Source of the DNA: Pachysolen tannophilus NRRL Y-2460
Lineage: Eukaryota > Ascomycota > Pichiomycetes > Alaninales > Pachysolenaceae
Direction of reading: 5' to 3'
Assembly (NCBI GenBank): GCA_001661245.1
Contig: KV454013.1
Location: 571,637-635,636 of the forward strand
Length of the DNA: 64,000 nt
Below the pieces are notes generated by a model. The model saw nothing but the letters and a program-made list of their open reading frames with translations, was not told where the DNA came from and did no database searches. Below are positions 9,527 through 19,005 of the stretch, piece after piece. The translations under genes and the position numbers were made by a program. Position 1 is the stretch's first letter; every line of letters begins with the position of its first letter.

Positions 9527-10192
9527 TTAGCTTTCAGCTATTAATTTATTTTTTTCTTCTTCTAGTAGTTTAATCTTTTCCCTTTGTTCTTCCAACTCTT
9601 TAACAATTTTTTCTATTCCAATATTTATTCTATCTAATTCATCATTTTCTACTTGTCTAGAAAATGCTGTACTTTTTGTTGATTTAATAGGTAACATTGA
9701 ACCTGGTCTTGAAGTTAATACTTCAAACATCTTATCTGTTGGTTCATTGAAAACCAATTCATCATACATTATACTTTCAACATGATTTTTATCCAGCTCA
9801 GTGAGTTTCAGAGGATCAATACCATAAGGATGTAATTTTAAATGATGGAAAATTGAAATATTCTTTTCACTACTTTCACTTATGAAAAAAATCTTAATAC
9901 CAATTTCAAATTCTCCCCAACCACTTTCAACAACTTCAAAAGGTGGTGCTTCTATTGATCGTGTTGCATTTGGATATGTATCATGTAATTTGAAAACAAC
10001 TTTTTTAATCATATAACTAAGATCTCCTCCTGTTGGGTCTCTAACGAAAACTGTCCAAAGATGCGTATGATCAGTAGGCATAGAAGGTGTTCGAGTCTCT
10101 GATGTCAAAGGCGTTGCTGTATTCCCATATATTATTGGCCTCGAAATAGTAATGTTTTTCAACCTCCTAGAATTTGTTGATGGAGGCGCCAT
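9527..10192 (-). CDS. YAF9: YEATS-domain protein Yaf9 (SWR1 / NuA4)
   Basis: Yaf9 is a 221-residue subunit shared by the SWR1 remodeller, which deposits H2A.Z, and the NuA4 histone acetyltransferase. The YEATS domain spans about residues 10-125. Visible motifs are THLWTVFVRDPTGGDLSYMI, HDTYPNATRSIEAPPFEV and ESGWGEFEIGIKIFF. The HLW and GWGEF residues belong to the acyl-lysine reader pocket. A C-terminal coiled coil (about 180-221, EKIVKELEEQREKIKLLEEE) contacts the complex. The length is close to the 226 residues of yeast Yaf9. The start is the ATG at 10190-10192. It is divergent from TFC7, about 1 kb away. Confidence 0.95.
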   Translation of the reverse strand: MAPPSTNSRRLKNITISRPIIYGNTATPLTSETRTPSMPTDHTHLWTVFVRDPTGGDLSYMIKKVVFKLHDTYPNATRSIEAPPFEVVESGWGEFEIGIKIFFISESSEKNISIFHHLKLHPYGIDPLKLTELDKNHVESIMYDELVFNEPTDKMFEVLTSRPGSMLPIKSTKSTAFSRQVENDELDRINIGIEKIVKELEEQREKIKLLEEEKNKLIAES

Positions 10193-11210
10193 TTTCCAAA
10201 AAAATACCCCTGGCTCTCTTGTAATATTTCTATTATTCTTTAAATTATTTAATAATAACTATACATCATTTATTGTATACTAAACACTTCTTTAAACCAT
10301 TTTCATAAATTGACCTTTTTAGAGAAACGGTCGTGTCAATGGGTTCAAATTTTAGGTCAATTTTGGGTCAATTTTGGGTCACTAAGTGAACCAATTTTTT
10401 ATTTTTCCTCTTCCAAGAGATAGCAGGCCATCGAAAGCAACAAGACGGAATAACCATGAAAGAATTTTTTGGTTATGGATTGCTGTAGCTAGAACTTGTA
10501 ATCCTTGTCTTGTGCGATGTACTGATTTAATGTCAATTTCCAAGTAATTCACCTTTTCTTTTGTTGTATTATTGTGTGAATCATACTTCAACTTGCAGAT
10601 AGTTTTTCTTCTTATAAGTAATAGTAGTCTTAGTACTTTTCTCTAGAAATTTTTCTCCATTCTTTCCCATTATTATATCTGTGGTTTAAGCTTGACCTGA
10701 TGTTGCTAAATCTTGCCTCGACACTGTGTTTTATTTTCTTTATAAAAAATCTTGGTAATATACTATGCCGTTTCAATTGCGGCTTGAATATGTATGTATA
10801 TGTGAGTGTGTGTGTGTGTGTGTTTCCTTCTTAACCTACAAGTACGTACGTAGCATGTCTCTTCAATATTACATTCATATACCTAACAAAAACACTTGAA
10901 ACCAAAAAAGAAACTATACGAGCTTCTTCCCTTGGGTGATTGAACCATGTAGTTTAATCGAATTGGTCTTGGTCTCATAGTAACTCATCCTTCGCCTATT
11001 GAAACTACCAATTTGGGCGTTTTTGAGTGTTTGCGAACGACCACGTTTTTTGCTTTTTGGCTTTTTGTCCATGTTCGTATCCAAATTTCATGGCACACCA
11101 CACCACACCACACCAGCACTTTACTATACTATATTATATTTATAAATAAATAATTAACGACATTAATAAAAAACTTCAAGGAGGAAATTTTTTTTTGAAT
11201 AGACCAAAAG
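10193..11210. other. YAF9-TFC7 divergent intergenic region
   Basis: A 1-kb promoter region with no convincing gene. It holds two copies of GGTCAATTTTGGGTC near 10350-10380, a TG microsatellite at about 10801-10823, CGTACGTACGTA at about 10845, CACCA repeats at about 11096-11115 and TTTGCGAACGACCACG near 11030. A short frame at 10382-10591 (minus) has no ATG and is not supported. Confidence 0.55.
10801..10823. repeat. TG dinucleotide microsatellite
   Basis: A TG run interrupted once by GAG, in the YAF9-TFC7 intergenic region. It is a simple repeat and is likely to vary in length. Confidence 0.85.
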
Positions 11211-13109
11211 ATGGTATTGAAGAATATTTATATAGCAAGAGTAAGTTGGAATAAGTTGAATTAATAATGAATCTACATGTATTTTATGTGTTTAAATCAA
11301 TATTATTTTGCTAACTAATAATTATTTTTTTTTTTTTTTTGGGATATAGCATGGTTATAGGTCTAATTGGCTTCCACCACCGCATCCAGATCCACCAACT
11401 GGAATTGATAGTGATATTCTGTTAGCACCTCATGGTGTAGATCAGGCGGTTGAGTTGGGCAGTTATATTTCTACTTTGGATAAGAAACCTCGATTAATTT
11501 TTAGTTCTCCTTTTTATAGATGTATTCAAACTTCTAAACCTGTGTCTGAGAAGCTTGGATTAAAAATTAATTTAGAAAGAGGTATTGGTGAATGGTTTAG
11601 ACCAGATAGAGAGATTATTCCAGAGCCTGGTGATGTTAATAAGATGTCTAGTTTTTTCAAAGGTTATATAAATGAAGAATATGATCTGAATTCATTAGGT
11701 ATTATTCCTTCATTAAAAGGTGAAAGTGAACAAGATGTTTTCAATAGATGCAAGAAATTTGTTGAAATTTTTATTCCATTTATTGATCGTAAATATCCTC
11801 AAGTTGAATCTGTATTATTAGTCACGCACGCAGCAACAAAGATCGCGTTAGGTATGGCTTTATTGGGTTATCAAGGTGTTAAACAAAAATTGGAACCAAA
11901 AGATATTATTAATGGTGATGATCGTTTAAGAACTGGATCATGTTCATTAGATGAATTTGAACGTGATACTAACAGTAACAGCTGGAAATTGTTGATGAAT
12001 GGTAACACTGATTTTTTATCAGAAGGTGAAGAGATGAATTGGAATTTTGGTAAGTTTACTTTTTATTTTTTATTCTACATTTTTATTTTATATGCTTACA
12101 GCAAACTAACAATTTTTTTTTCTTTCTTTTTTTTTTTTTTTTTTTTTTTGGCTATATTACAGAGAGTTCTTTTGAAGCAGGATCAGATGAAGATATTAAA
12201 GCTAGAGCAGAAGCTCAAAGTAGAAGAGCTGCAAAAAATGCTAAAAATAAAGAGTATGATGTAAGTAAGGGTAAATTATGATTTTTGGCTATTACCACTA
12301 AACTTTTTCTCTTACACTCTTTTCATTATTAAAGAAACTATTATCTAGTTTTTGATTTTTCAATTAAATTAAATATTTGTGTGTTTAACAAGAAAAAAAA
12401 AAATAAAAATGAAGAAGATATATAATGTTAATATTTTTATAAAGAAGAGTTTAGCGACTATACCAAAAGGATATTGTCAGCATATATACTAATTGTACAA
12501 TGATCATTTTTATAGGAAGTCTACATTACATTAGAATTACCAGTAGACAAGAATCATCTGACGTTTAACCCCCATTATAAGAACCTTTTATTAGAACAAT
12601 TTGCTAAAAATGAACAATCTTCTTCAACAATGGAATCTAATTCCACCAAATCCATACCATCAAGTGCTGTTGGATTACAATTAGAAGATAATTTTTTCTC
12701 TACAATCCAACCCACTTCAACTTTCCAATATTCTGGATTAGAGACTTTAGAACCTTTATTTAAACTCAATGATACTGTTTATAAAGGAGAATGGAGAAAA
12801 TTATATGGAACAGAATTAATTTTTAATGATAATGGTGATGTAATTGCTAATGTTAAAGATAGAATACGATTACAACAAGGAAAATTAGATAGACTGACTA
12901 AATCTGAAGAAGAAGAAAAATTGAAAACTACAAAAACTGGAGATTCTCTGATTTCAAAACAAAATGATGATAATAAAACTATTTATAAAGAAGAATATTT
13001 TACCGAGTTACCACAACAGTATCAAAGATCTTCAAATGATTTCTTATTAAAATCCATGTTGTTAGCTAAAAAAATTGAAATGGAAAAAAAAAATAAAGTT
13101 GATAAGTAA
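11211..13109 (+). CDS. TFC7: TFIIIC subunit tau55 (Tfc7), histidine-phosphatase fold, four exons
   Basis: This is a subunit of the RNA polymerase III factor TFIIIC, which recognises tRNA gene A and B boxes. My exons are 11211-11240, 11350-12049, 12163-12260 and 12516-13109, giving 473 residues. Introns are 109, 113 and 255 nt, all with GTAAGT donors; intron 2 carries AACTAAC and intron 3 TACTAAT. Joining exons 1 and 2 restores the phosphatase signature YIARHGYRSNW; THAATKIALGMALLGY supplies the second histidine. Exons 2 and 3 join as NWNF-ESSFEAGSDEDI, matching the yeast protein. Exon 4 carries the tau-interaction part (FQYSGLETLEPLF, YKGEWRKLYGTELIF). The CTG at 11419-11421 falls where relatives have Pro or Ser. 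Three introns is unusual for a yeast gene, but frame and homology agree at each junction. Confidence 0.92.
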
Positions 13110-13276
13110 TGAATGAATAAATATATACTTGTAATTGTATAAAAACTTTGAAATAAAAAAAAAGTAATACACATATTAACCATTAAATAGTGAAAAATCA
13201 AAATGTAAAAAAAAAGAAAAAATAATTTAAAAAAAAATAATTCTTTTTTTAAATACTTGTATATTTGTATTAAGAA

Positions 13277-14032
13277 ATGGCTACTAAATCTTTTAATCAT
13301 CCAGTTTATGAAGCTCTTAAGGATAAGAGGTTTATATTAGCCTCCACATCACCAAGAAGATCACAAATTTTGACTCAATTAGGTTTTAAATTTGAAGTAG
13401 TTGCATCTAATTTTCCAGAAGATTTAGATAAATCAAAATATTCACCTTCAGAATATGTATTAAATACAGCTATAGGTAAAGCCATTGCTGTTTGGAATGA
13501 AATGGTAAGTATTTTTAATAATCCTAAATGATTAAATTAAAATACAGTAAATTACTAACTTTTTTTTTCGTTAATTTAGAAACTGCAAAATGAAAAAATC
13601 GATTTAATCTTATCCGCTGATACTGTAGTTGTTTGTAATGATAAGATTTTTGAAAAACCGAAAAATATCGAAGAAAATATTAAAATGCTTAAATATATGA
13701 GAGATTGTGGTTGTCCACAAATTGTAATGAGTGGAGTTGTATTATTAATAAGAATTGATAATACTTATAAATTAGAAAAAATTGTTGAATCTTCAAAAGT
13801 TTATATGGATTATGAAAATATTTCAGATGATTTTATCAATTCATATGTAAATACAGAAGAAGGTTTAACCGTTGCCGGCGGATACCGCATCCAGGGCCTA
13901 GGCGCCCTATTCATGAAAGGAATTGAAGGAGATTTCTATAACGTTGTAGGTTTACCCTTTAGATCAACTTTTAAACTAATAGAAAAATCAATCAATAATA
14001 CTACTACTACTACTACAACTACTATAAAATAG
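13277..14032 (+). CDS. Maf-family nucleotide pyrophosphatase (YOR111W type), two exons
   Basis: Maf/HAM1-like house-cleaning enzymes hydrolyse non-canonical or modified nucleoside triphosphates. The exons are 13277-13504 and 13580-14032. The intron has a GTAAGT donor, a TACTAAC branch and a TTTAG acceptor, giving 226 residues. Key motifs are ILASTSPRRSQIL near residue 22 (substrate loop), LSADTVVV near 86 and the C-terminal block EGLTVAGGYRIQGLGALF with GDFYNVVGLPF. The length fits the ~230-residue yeast YOR111W product. A Thr-repeat (ACT/ACA codons) ends the protein. It starts 167 bp after TFC7 on the same strand, the same order as YOR110W-YOR111W (recalled). Confidence 0.9.
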
Positions 14033-14118
14033 AGAATAGATAATAATAGTAGAGATGAGTGGTAGTGTACGTCAGAGCATATAATTCCCAATTAGGAAAT
14101 ATAATGCAAAAACAAAGT

Positions 14119-14144
14119 ATCACGTGCATTTTAGTACACGTGAT
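14119..14144. promoter_or_regulatory. Paired inverted Cbf1-type E-boxes
   Basis: ATCACGTG at 14119-14126 and CACGTGAT at 14137-14144 form an exact inverted repeat with a 10-base spacer. Each matches RTCACGTG, the Cbf1 consensus. They lie about 205-230 bp before the NOP15 start. In Candida albicans, Cbf1 has been reported at ribosomal-protein gene promoters, so a role in NOP15 expression is plausible inference. Confidence 0.6.
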
Positions 14145-14217
14145 CTCTTCTCTGATAAAGAAAAATTTAAAAAAAAAAATTTTTTTTTTTTTTTTATTTT
14201 CTTTTTTTTAAGAATAC

Positions 14218-14229
14218 TGAAAAATTTTT
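14218..14229. promoter_or_regulatory. RRPE-like element before NOP15
   Basis: TGAAAAATTTTT matches the rRNA-processing element (RRPE) core found before yeast ribosome-biogenesis genes. It lies 120 bp before the NOP15 ATG, after a long A/T homopolymer block. Such A/T motifs arise often by chance in DNA this AT-rich. Confidence 0.45.
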
Positions 14230-14348
14230 CTAGTTGGTCTATATAATATATATATATATACTTATATATATATATATTAACTTGATTAAGTTTAAGTTTA
14301 TTGTATTTATCTATATATCTTTTTTGTTAGATTTTTTTTCTTTTGAAT

Positions 14349-15200
14349 ATGGCTCAGACAAGAAGTGCCACTTTGCGGAATAAGAATAGGAAATCACCAA
14401 AGAGTAGTCCTTTAAGGAAAGAAAGTGGTGGTGATAATAGTACTCCAAGGAAAAGTCCAATATCAAGTCCTTTAACTAAAAAGAGTTCACCTGGGAAAAT
14501 TATTAAAACTAGTGAGATTAGTGAAACTAGTGCTAGTCCATTATCGAAGAAGGAAGAAGATGTTAAAGTTATTGGAACGGAGACACTTGAGTTGCCTAGT
14601 GATTCAGATTCAGATTCAGATTCAGAATTAGATTCTGAATCAGAATCTGAAGAGATTCAATATGAAATAGAATCAGAAAAGGCAAAAACACCAATAACAC
14701 ATTCTGTTAAAGTACAATTGAATAATATAGCAACAAATAAAAATAATAAAAAATCTAAATTGAAAAAGGGAATTGTATATATTGGTAGAATTCCACATGG
14801 TTTTGAAGAAATTGAAATTAAAAATTATTTTCAACAATTTGGTACTATTACTAGATTAAGATTATCAAGAAATAAAAAAACTGGTAATTCAAAACATTAT
14901 GGATTTATAGAATTTGAAAATTATGAAGTTGCTAAAATTGCTCTGGAAACTATGAATAATTATTTAGTTTATGGACATATTTTGAAAACTCAACTTTTAT
15001 CTAATGAAAAAATTCATCAACGTTTATTTGATGGTGCTGATACAAAATTTAAAGTAATTCCAAGAGAAAAAATTGCTCGTAAACAAAATGATAAACAAAA
15101 AACTATTTCAAAATGGAATTTATTACAAAAAAGGGATAAACAAAGAAAATTGAAAAAATTGGAAAATTTAAAGAAAATGGGTATTAATTACGAATTATAG
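14349..15200 (+). CDS. NOP15: Nucleolar RNA-binding protein Nop15 (60S biogenesis)
   Basis: This is a 283-residue protein with one RRM (about residues 137-215). RNP2 is IVYIGRI and RNP1 is KHYGFIEF. It is preceded by a basic, Ser/Pro-rich region and an acidic Ser/Asp/Glu tract, and followed by a Lys/Arg-rich tail. Nop15 binds near ITS2 and is needed for 27S pre-rRNA processing and 60S subunit assembly; yeast Nop15 is shorter at the N-terminus. I chose the ATG at 14349, since the codons just before it hold only a TTG in frame. The neighbours Maf, NOP15 and CYB5 follow S. cerevisiae order if its two ohnolog regions are merged. Confidence 0.88.
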   Translation: MAQTRSATLRNKNRKSPKSSPLRKESGGDNSTPRKSPISSPLTKKSSPGKIIKTSEISETSASPLSKKEEDVKVIGTETLELPSDSDSDSDSELDSESESEEIQYEIESEKAKTPITHSVKVQLNNIATNKNNKKSKLKKGIVYIGRIPHGFEEIEIKNYFQQFGTITRLRLSRNKKTGNSKHYGFIEFENYEVAKIALETMNNYLVYGHILKTQLLSNEKIHQRLFDGADTKFKVIPREKIARKQNDKQKTISKWNLLQKRDKQRKLKKLENLKKMGINYEL

Positions 15201-15847
15201 ATTTTTTTATTTTATTCTATCATTTATCACATTTATCATTTATCAATAATATTAATTTGTAATTTGTAATTTGTAAATTTATTTGATTATACATTGAAAA
15301 TACCCAATTGGGTTAAAGTAAACAGGTTTGAAATTTTTTTTTTTTTTTGGCCGCCGCCGGACAATTTCTCCTTCTTTGTCCACCTTGAACCCTTTTATCA
15401 ACCGCCTATTTTTCAAACATTTTTCTTGGGGCTCTTTTCTCTGATTATTCCCGCTCTCCCACCTGACGACAAGAAAAAAAAAAAAAAAAAAAAAACTTTT
15501 CCACCCAGTGTTCCACCCAGTGTTCCACCCAGTATCCCACCCAGTATCCCACCGTCCCGCCCAATGTCAACCAGTCTCTCGGCCATTTAATCACACGACT
15601 TTGTTATCTCTCGTCTTTTTCTCTCGTCTCTCGTATAGTAATAAATTAATAGCTTTAAAAGGGGAAAAAATTTCACCAAATTTTTTTTTTTTTTGTTGGC
15701 GTCTTTTTTTCCGTTGAGTTAGTTTTTATTAATTATCTCTCTTTTTATATTTATTATTAAAGATATAAAATTACAGAGTAATTCTATAATTAATAGAAGA
15801 GAAGGTAACCGGGGGAAAGAAATAGTAAAAAAAAAGAAAGAAAGATC
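15201..15847. other. NOP15-CYB5 intergenic region
   Basis: No gene is seen. The stretch from about 15345 to 15600 is distinctly richer in G+C than its surroundings (GGCCGCCGCCGG at about 15350), followed by a 20-base A-run and a CCACCCAGT minisatellite. The CYB5 leader is purine-rich. Confidence 0.6.
15499..15553. repeat. 12-bp minisatellite (CCACCCAGTRTY), four copies plus
   Basis: Four consecutive 12-base units (CCACCCAGTGTT twice, then the CCACCCAGTATC form twice) run from 15501, followed by a degenerate fifth. It lies about 300 bp before CYB5. It is pyrimidine-strand biased and GC-rich in an AT-rich genome. Confidence 0.85.
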
Positions 15848-16216
15848 ATGTCTAAAGTATATACATTTGATGAGATCGAACAACACAATACTAGAGATGA
15901 TCTTTGGTTAGTTATCGAGGGAAAAGTTTATGATTGTTCAAATTATATTGATGAACATCCAGGTGGTGAAGAAGTTATTGTTGATTGTGCTGGTACCGAT
16001 GCTACTGAGGCTTTTGAAGATATTGGTCATTCCGAGGATGCTAGAGATATTTTAAAAGGTTTACATATTGGTGATCTTGATCCAAGTTCAAAACCAACAA
16101 CTTCTTCAAAATCAAATTCATCTACTGATGATTCATCAGCAACAAACCCAATCTTTTTAATAATTGCTGCTGTGGTTGCATTGGCTGCCGCAGCATACTT
16201 TGTTTTGAATAAATAA
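15848..16216 (+). CDS. CYB5: Cytochrome b5
   Basis: This is a tail-anchored ER haem protein of 122 residues that passes electrons to lipid-modifying enzymes such as sterol and fatty-acid desaturation or hydroxylation steps. The haem-binding fold covers residues 3-78, with axial histidines in DEHPGGEE (His37) and IGHSEDARD (His61). A Ser/Thr-rich linker is followed by one hydrophobic C-terminal anchor (about 99-119, PIFLIIAAVVALAAAAYFVL) and a short lumenal end (NK). The start is the ATG after a purine-rich leader. The length matches yeast Cyb5 (120). Confidence 0.96.
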   Translation: MSKVYTFDEIEQHNTRDDLWLVIEGKVYDCSNYIDEHPGGEEVIVDCAGTDATEAFEDIGHSEDARDILKGLHIGDLDPSSKPTTSSKSNSSTDDSSATNPIFLIIAAVVALAAAAYFVLNK

Positions 16217-16785
16217 TTAAAATAACAAAATTAAAAAAAAAAAAAAAAAAAAGATAGAAAAAATAGGTGCTACCAAGAGAGAGAGAGAAAGAGAAAAAAT
16301 TTACATTTGATACTAGCTGCTTTTTATTTTTTATTTTTCATTTTGACAACAAAACTGTTTATGATAATACGGCGCAAGAGGATGAAACTATTTATTCTTT
16401 TTTTTTTTTTTTTTATTCTTATTATAAATATATATATATTGTTGTTGTTGATATTGTTGCTGCTAATTCTAGATTTTTTATTTTTTTTTTTTCATCTCAT
16501 TATTAGAGTCTTTTTCTATCATTCTATTATATAATTTGTTTCTTGTTTGTTTAGTTTATATATATCTTTATTTATTTATTTAATTATCATATCATTTTAA
16601 AAATAAAAACGGTAATTTTTTATTAATAAAAACGTCAAAAAAATAAAAGAAAAAGAAAATGGAAAATTGTACAAAAAATAAATAATTTAATAAAAAATAT
16701 TGAAAACTTCTATTAAATTATTAGTAATAAGAATATATTAAAAGTATCTTTCTTTTTTTTTTTAAAAGTAATTTGAATTAGAAGA
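16217..16785. other. CYB5-DUF2009 gene intergenic region
   Basis: A-run, a short GA repeat near 16277, long T-runs and AT-rich sequence. Short frames here are homopolymer artefacts. Confidence 0.55.
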
Positions 16786-18687
16786 ATGAGTGAATTCACT
16801 GCTAGGAAAACTTTAGCTCATATTTTAGAAGGAAATACAGATGTAATTACAGATCAATTTGATGATAATTTATCAGATGTTGAAGTAGAGGAAGATGAAT
16901 TTTTAAATAATTCAAATCCAAATTTTTGTATTGAATGTAAAGATATGCCAAGAGAAATTCATTGTATTGATTGTGATGAAAATTTTTGTAAAGCTTGTTT
17001 TAATTTGATTCATAGAAATGGTAAGAGAAAAGATCATAAATCGGAACATGTGGGAAATGATTTAATTTTAAATGATGACAATGGCAATAATGTGAAAAAA
17101 ATTGGTAGTACTAGTAATGATGATGATATTGGAACTAGTAATCCTAATTCTAATGGTAATAACAATAACAATATTGATGGTACTCTGAGTTTTGTTAATA
17201 ATGATGCAGGTATGGATTTGGATCCGGTATCAATAGTACCGGGTTCAGCAAATGAAACCATCGAAAGAACTATCATGAATGGAATTAAAAGACAAATTAA
17301 ATATATCCCATTAAGACTTACCCCGGAAGAAAGACAATTACTTAGATTATTAGAAGCAGCTTTGAATGTCTCGGAATATACTGATAGAGTTGATATCTTT
17401 TCTTATAAATCAAAAGCTAAGAGAATTGTAGAACAATTAAAGGAAATATGTTCAATATTAGCTGGATTGGTTGTTGCATCAAATTTAAAAATTGGACAAG
17501 AATTAATTGAAAATAAAAATTTTGAAGATAATTCAGATTGGTATCAATCCGTTTTCGAAATTGGTAGAAGATATAAGATTATGAATCCTGAAAAAATGCG
17601 TGATACATTTGGTAAATTGATGTATATGGTTATGGATTCAAGATTACCTGAAATTAAAAATCATATGGAATTTGATTTATATAAACCAATAAAAACTGTT
17701 TACTCATATTTAAACTCTAAAGAAGATAAGAAAAGTTTAAATATGTTTGATGATATATTAATAGTTAATGCTACAGCAGAAATTTCACCTCAGGGAAAAT
17801 CTAGAAATCAAATAAACAGAGAAATCAAATTAAAAGAAAGTGCAATTGAAACCATTAGTAATCGTTATTCTTCTTCAAATGGATTTTCCAAGGAAGAAAT
17901 TAAACAAGTTTTATATTCAATTGGTGATTTTAATGCATATACAAATTCTAATAGAAAACCAATATTAAGAATGTTAACTAAATTAGAAAAATTCCCTGCA
18001 GAAAGTGTAAAATCAGGTAAAAGTTATAACTTAGGAATCATGTTTGGAATTAAAGGTTCTAGATTAACACATGATCATTCAAAACAATATCATTATGTTC
18101 ATCAATCTTTACAATTATGGTCACTTATAATGAGAGAAATGATTCATTTATGGTACTTGGCAGATGATGACTTGTTAAGTGAATCAAAATATTCATTACA
18201 ATCAACAGGTCAAGGCCTTAATAGAGTCAAACTGTCACCTCAAGTATTACGTTATATGCATAAGATTCTTTCGGAATGCCAACAAAATTGTAAAACATGG
18301 ATTGGTAGCTCTGTTATACATCTTGGAGATTATACAGTACCAAATTCGTTATTTTTCTTGGATAAATATATTCAAGTCCCAAGAATACTTATCCCAGTTG
18401 ACTTATCAATCAGTAAGATTGAAGAGTTGGCTCAAGATAAATTCATTAAAAAATATATTGAAGACCAATTCGGATCAACTCAAGACTTGGAGAAAATCAT
18501 CTTACAAGATTTCTTCTCTTACGGATTTGATGGCTCAGGAACAAATGATTTCTACAGCTCAGGATCTTGTATCGATGGTAGATTGACAAGTGCTTGGAAT
18601 TGGGCTAATGAAGTAAGTAAAAAACCTTACTACAAATTCTTCTTATTATCTGGTTTTATTGGTTTTAACGGAAGTGATGGCTTTTAA
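16786..18687 (+). CDS. B-box-type zinc-finger protein, probable DUF2009/UPF0652 family
   Basis: The product has 633 residues. The N-terminus ARKTLAHILEG is followed by an acidic stretch. A cysteine/histidine cluster comes next (about 48-90: FCIECKDMPREIHC, CDENFCKACF, then His residues), which looks like a B-box zinc site. After an Asn/Asp-rich linker there is a long conserved-looking domain from about 165 (PLRLTPEERQLLRLLEAALN, SEYTDRVDIF) to the end (SAWNWANEVSKKPYYKFFLLSGFIGF). This arrangement resembles the UPF0652/DUF2009 proteins of S. pombe, protists and plants as I remember them, and I recall no S. cerevisiae homologue. The function is unknown; zinc binding is inferred from the Cys/His spacing. 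Confidence 0.8.
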   Translation: MSEFTARKTLAHILEGNTDVITDQFDDNLSDVEVEEDEFLNNSNPNFCIECKDMPREIHCIDCDENFCKACFNLIHRNGKRKDHKSEHVGNDLILNDDNGNNVKKIGSTSNDDDIGTSNPNSNGNNNNNIDGTLSFVNNDAGMDLDPVSIVPGSANETIERTIMNGIKRQIKYIPLRLTPEERQLLRLLEAALNVSEYTDRVDIFSYKSKAKRIVEQLKEICSILAGLVVASNLKIGQELIENKNFEDNSDWYQSVFEIGRRYKIMNPEKMRDTFGKLMYMVMDSRLPEIKNHMEFDLYKPIKTVYSYLNSKEDKKSLNMFDDILIVNATAEISPQGKSRNQINREIKLKESAIETISNRYSSSNGFSKEEIKQVLYSIGDFNAYTNSNRKPILRMLTKLEKFPAESVKSGKSYNLGIMFGIKGSRLTHDHSKQYHYVHQSLQLWSLIMREMIHLWYLADDDLLSESKYSLQSTGQGLNRVKLSPQVLRYMHKILSECQQNCKTWIGSSVIHLGDYTVPNSLFFLDKYIQVPRILIPVDLSISKIEELAQDKFIKKYIEDQFGSTQDLEKIILQDFFSYGFDGSGTNDFYSSGSCIDGRLTSAWNWANEVSKKPYYKFFLLSGFIGFNGSDGF

Positions 18688-19005
18688 ATCGTTTTAATCA
18701 CCTTACACATCTTTCTATATATAGTTTCAACCTGTTCGAAATAAATTTTATATACCATTAACCCCATCTTTTAAACTTCAATTTGTACTTCAATTTTTCA
18801 GCTGTTTCTTGATTTTTGTTAAGAATTTTTTTCATTTTTTCAATTTTTTTTTTTTTTTTTTTTTGATGTATTTTTGCGTTATTGTGAAATTACTACAAAA
18901 ATTAAATCAAAACAGTAATATTAATAATTATTATTAATAATAATAGTAATAATAATAGCAGTTAATAAATAAATCGCAGAGGATATTGGTATTTATTTTA
19001 AGAGG
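18688..19005. other. DUF2009 gene-CEX1 intergenic region
   Basis: T-run near 18846 and AAT/ATT trinucleotide runs. No gene seen. Confidence 0.55.

Noticed and set aside
10382-10591. A 69-codon minus-strand frame in the YAF9-TFC7 region
   Set aside because: It starts at TTG with no ATG, has no recognised domain and lies in a promoter with other simple repeats.
15501-15553. CRISPR-like array
   Set aside because: The repeats are 12 bp, directly adjacent, without spacers, in a eukaryotic genome; it is a minisatellite.
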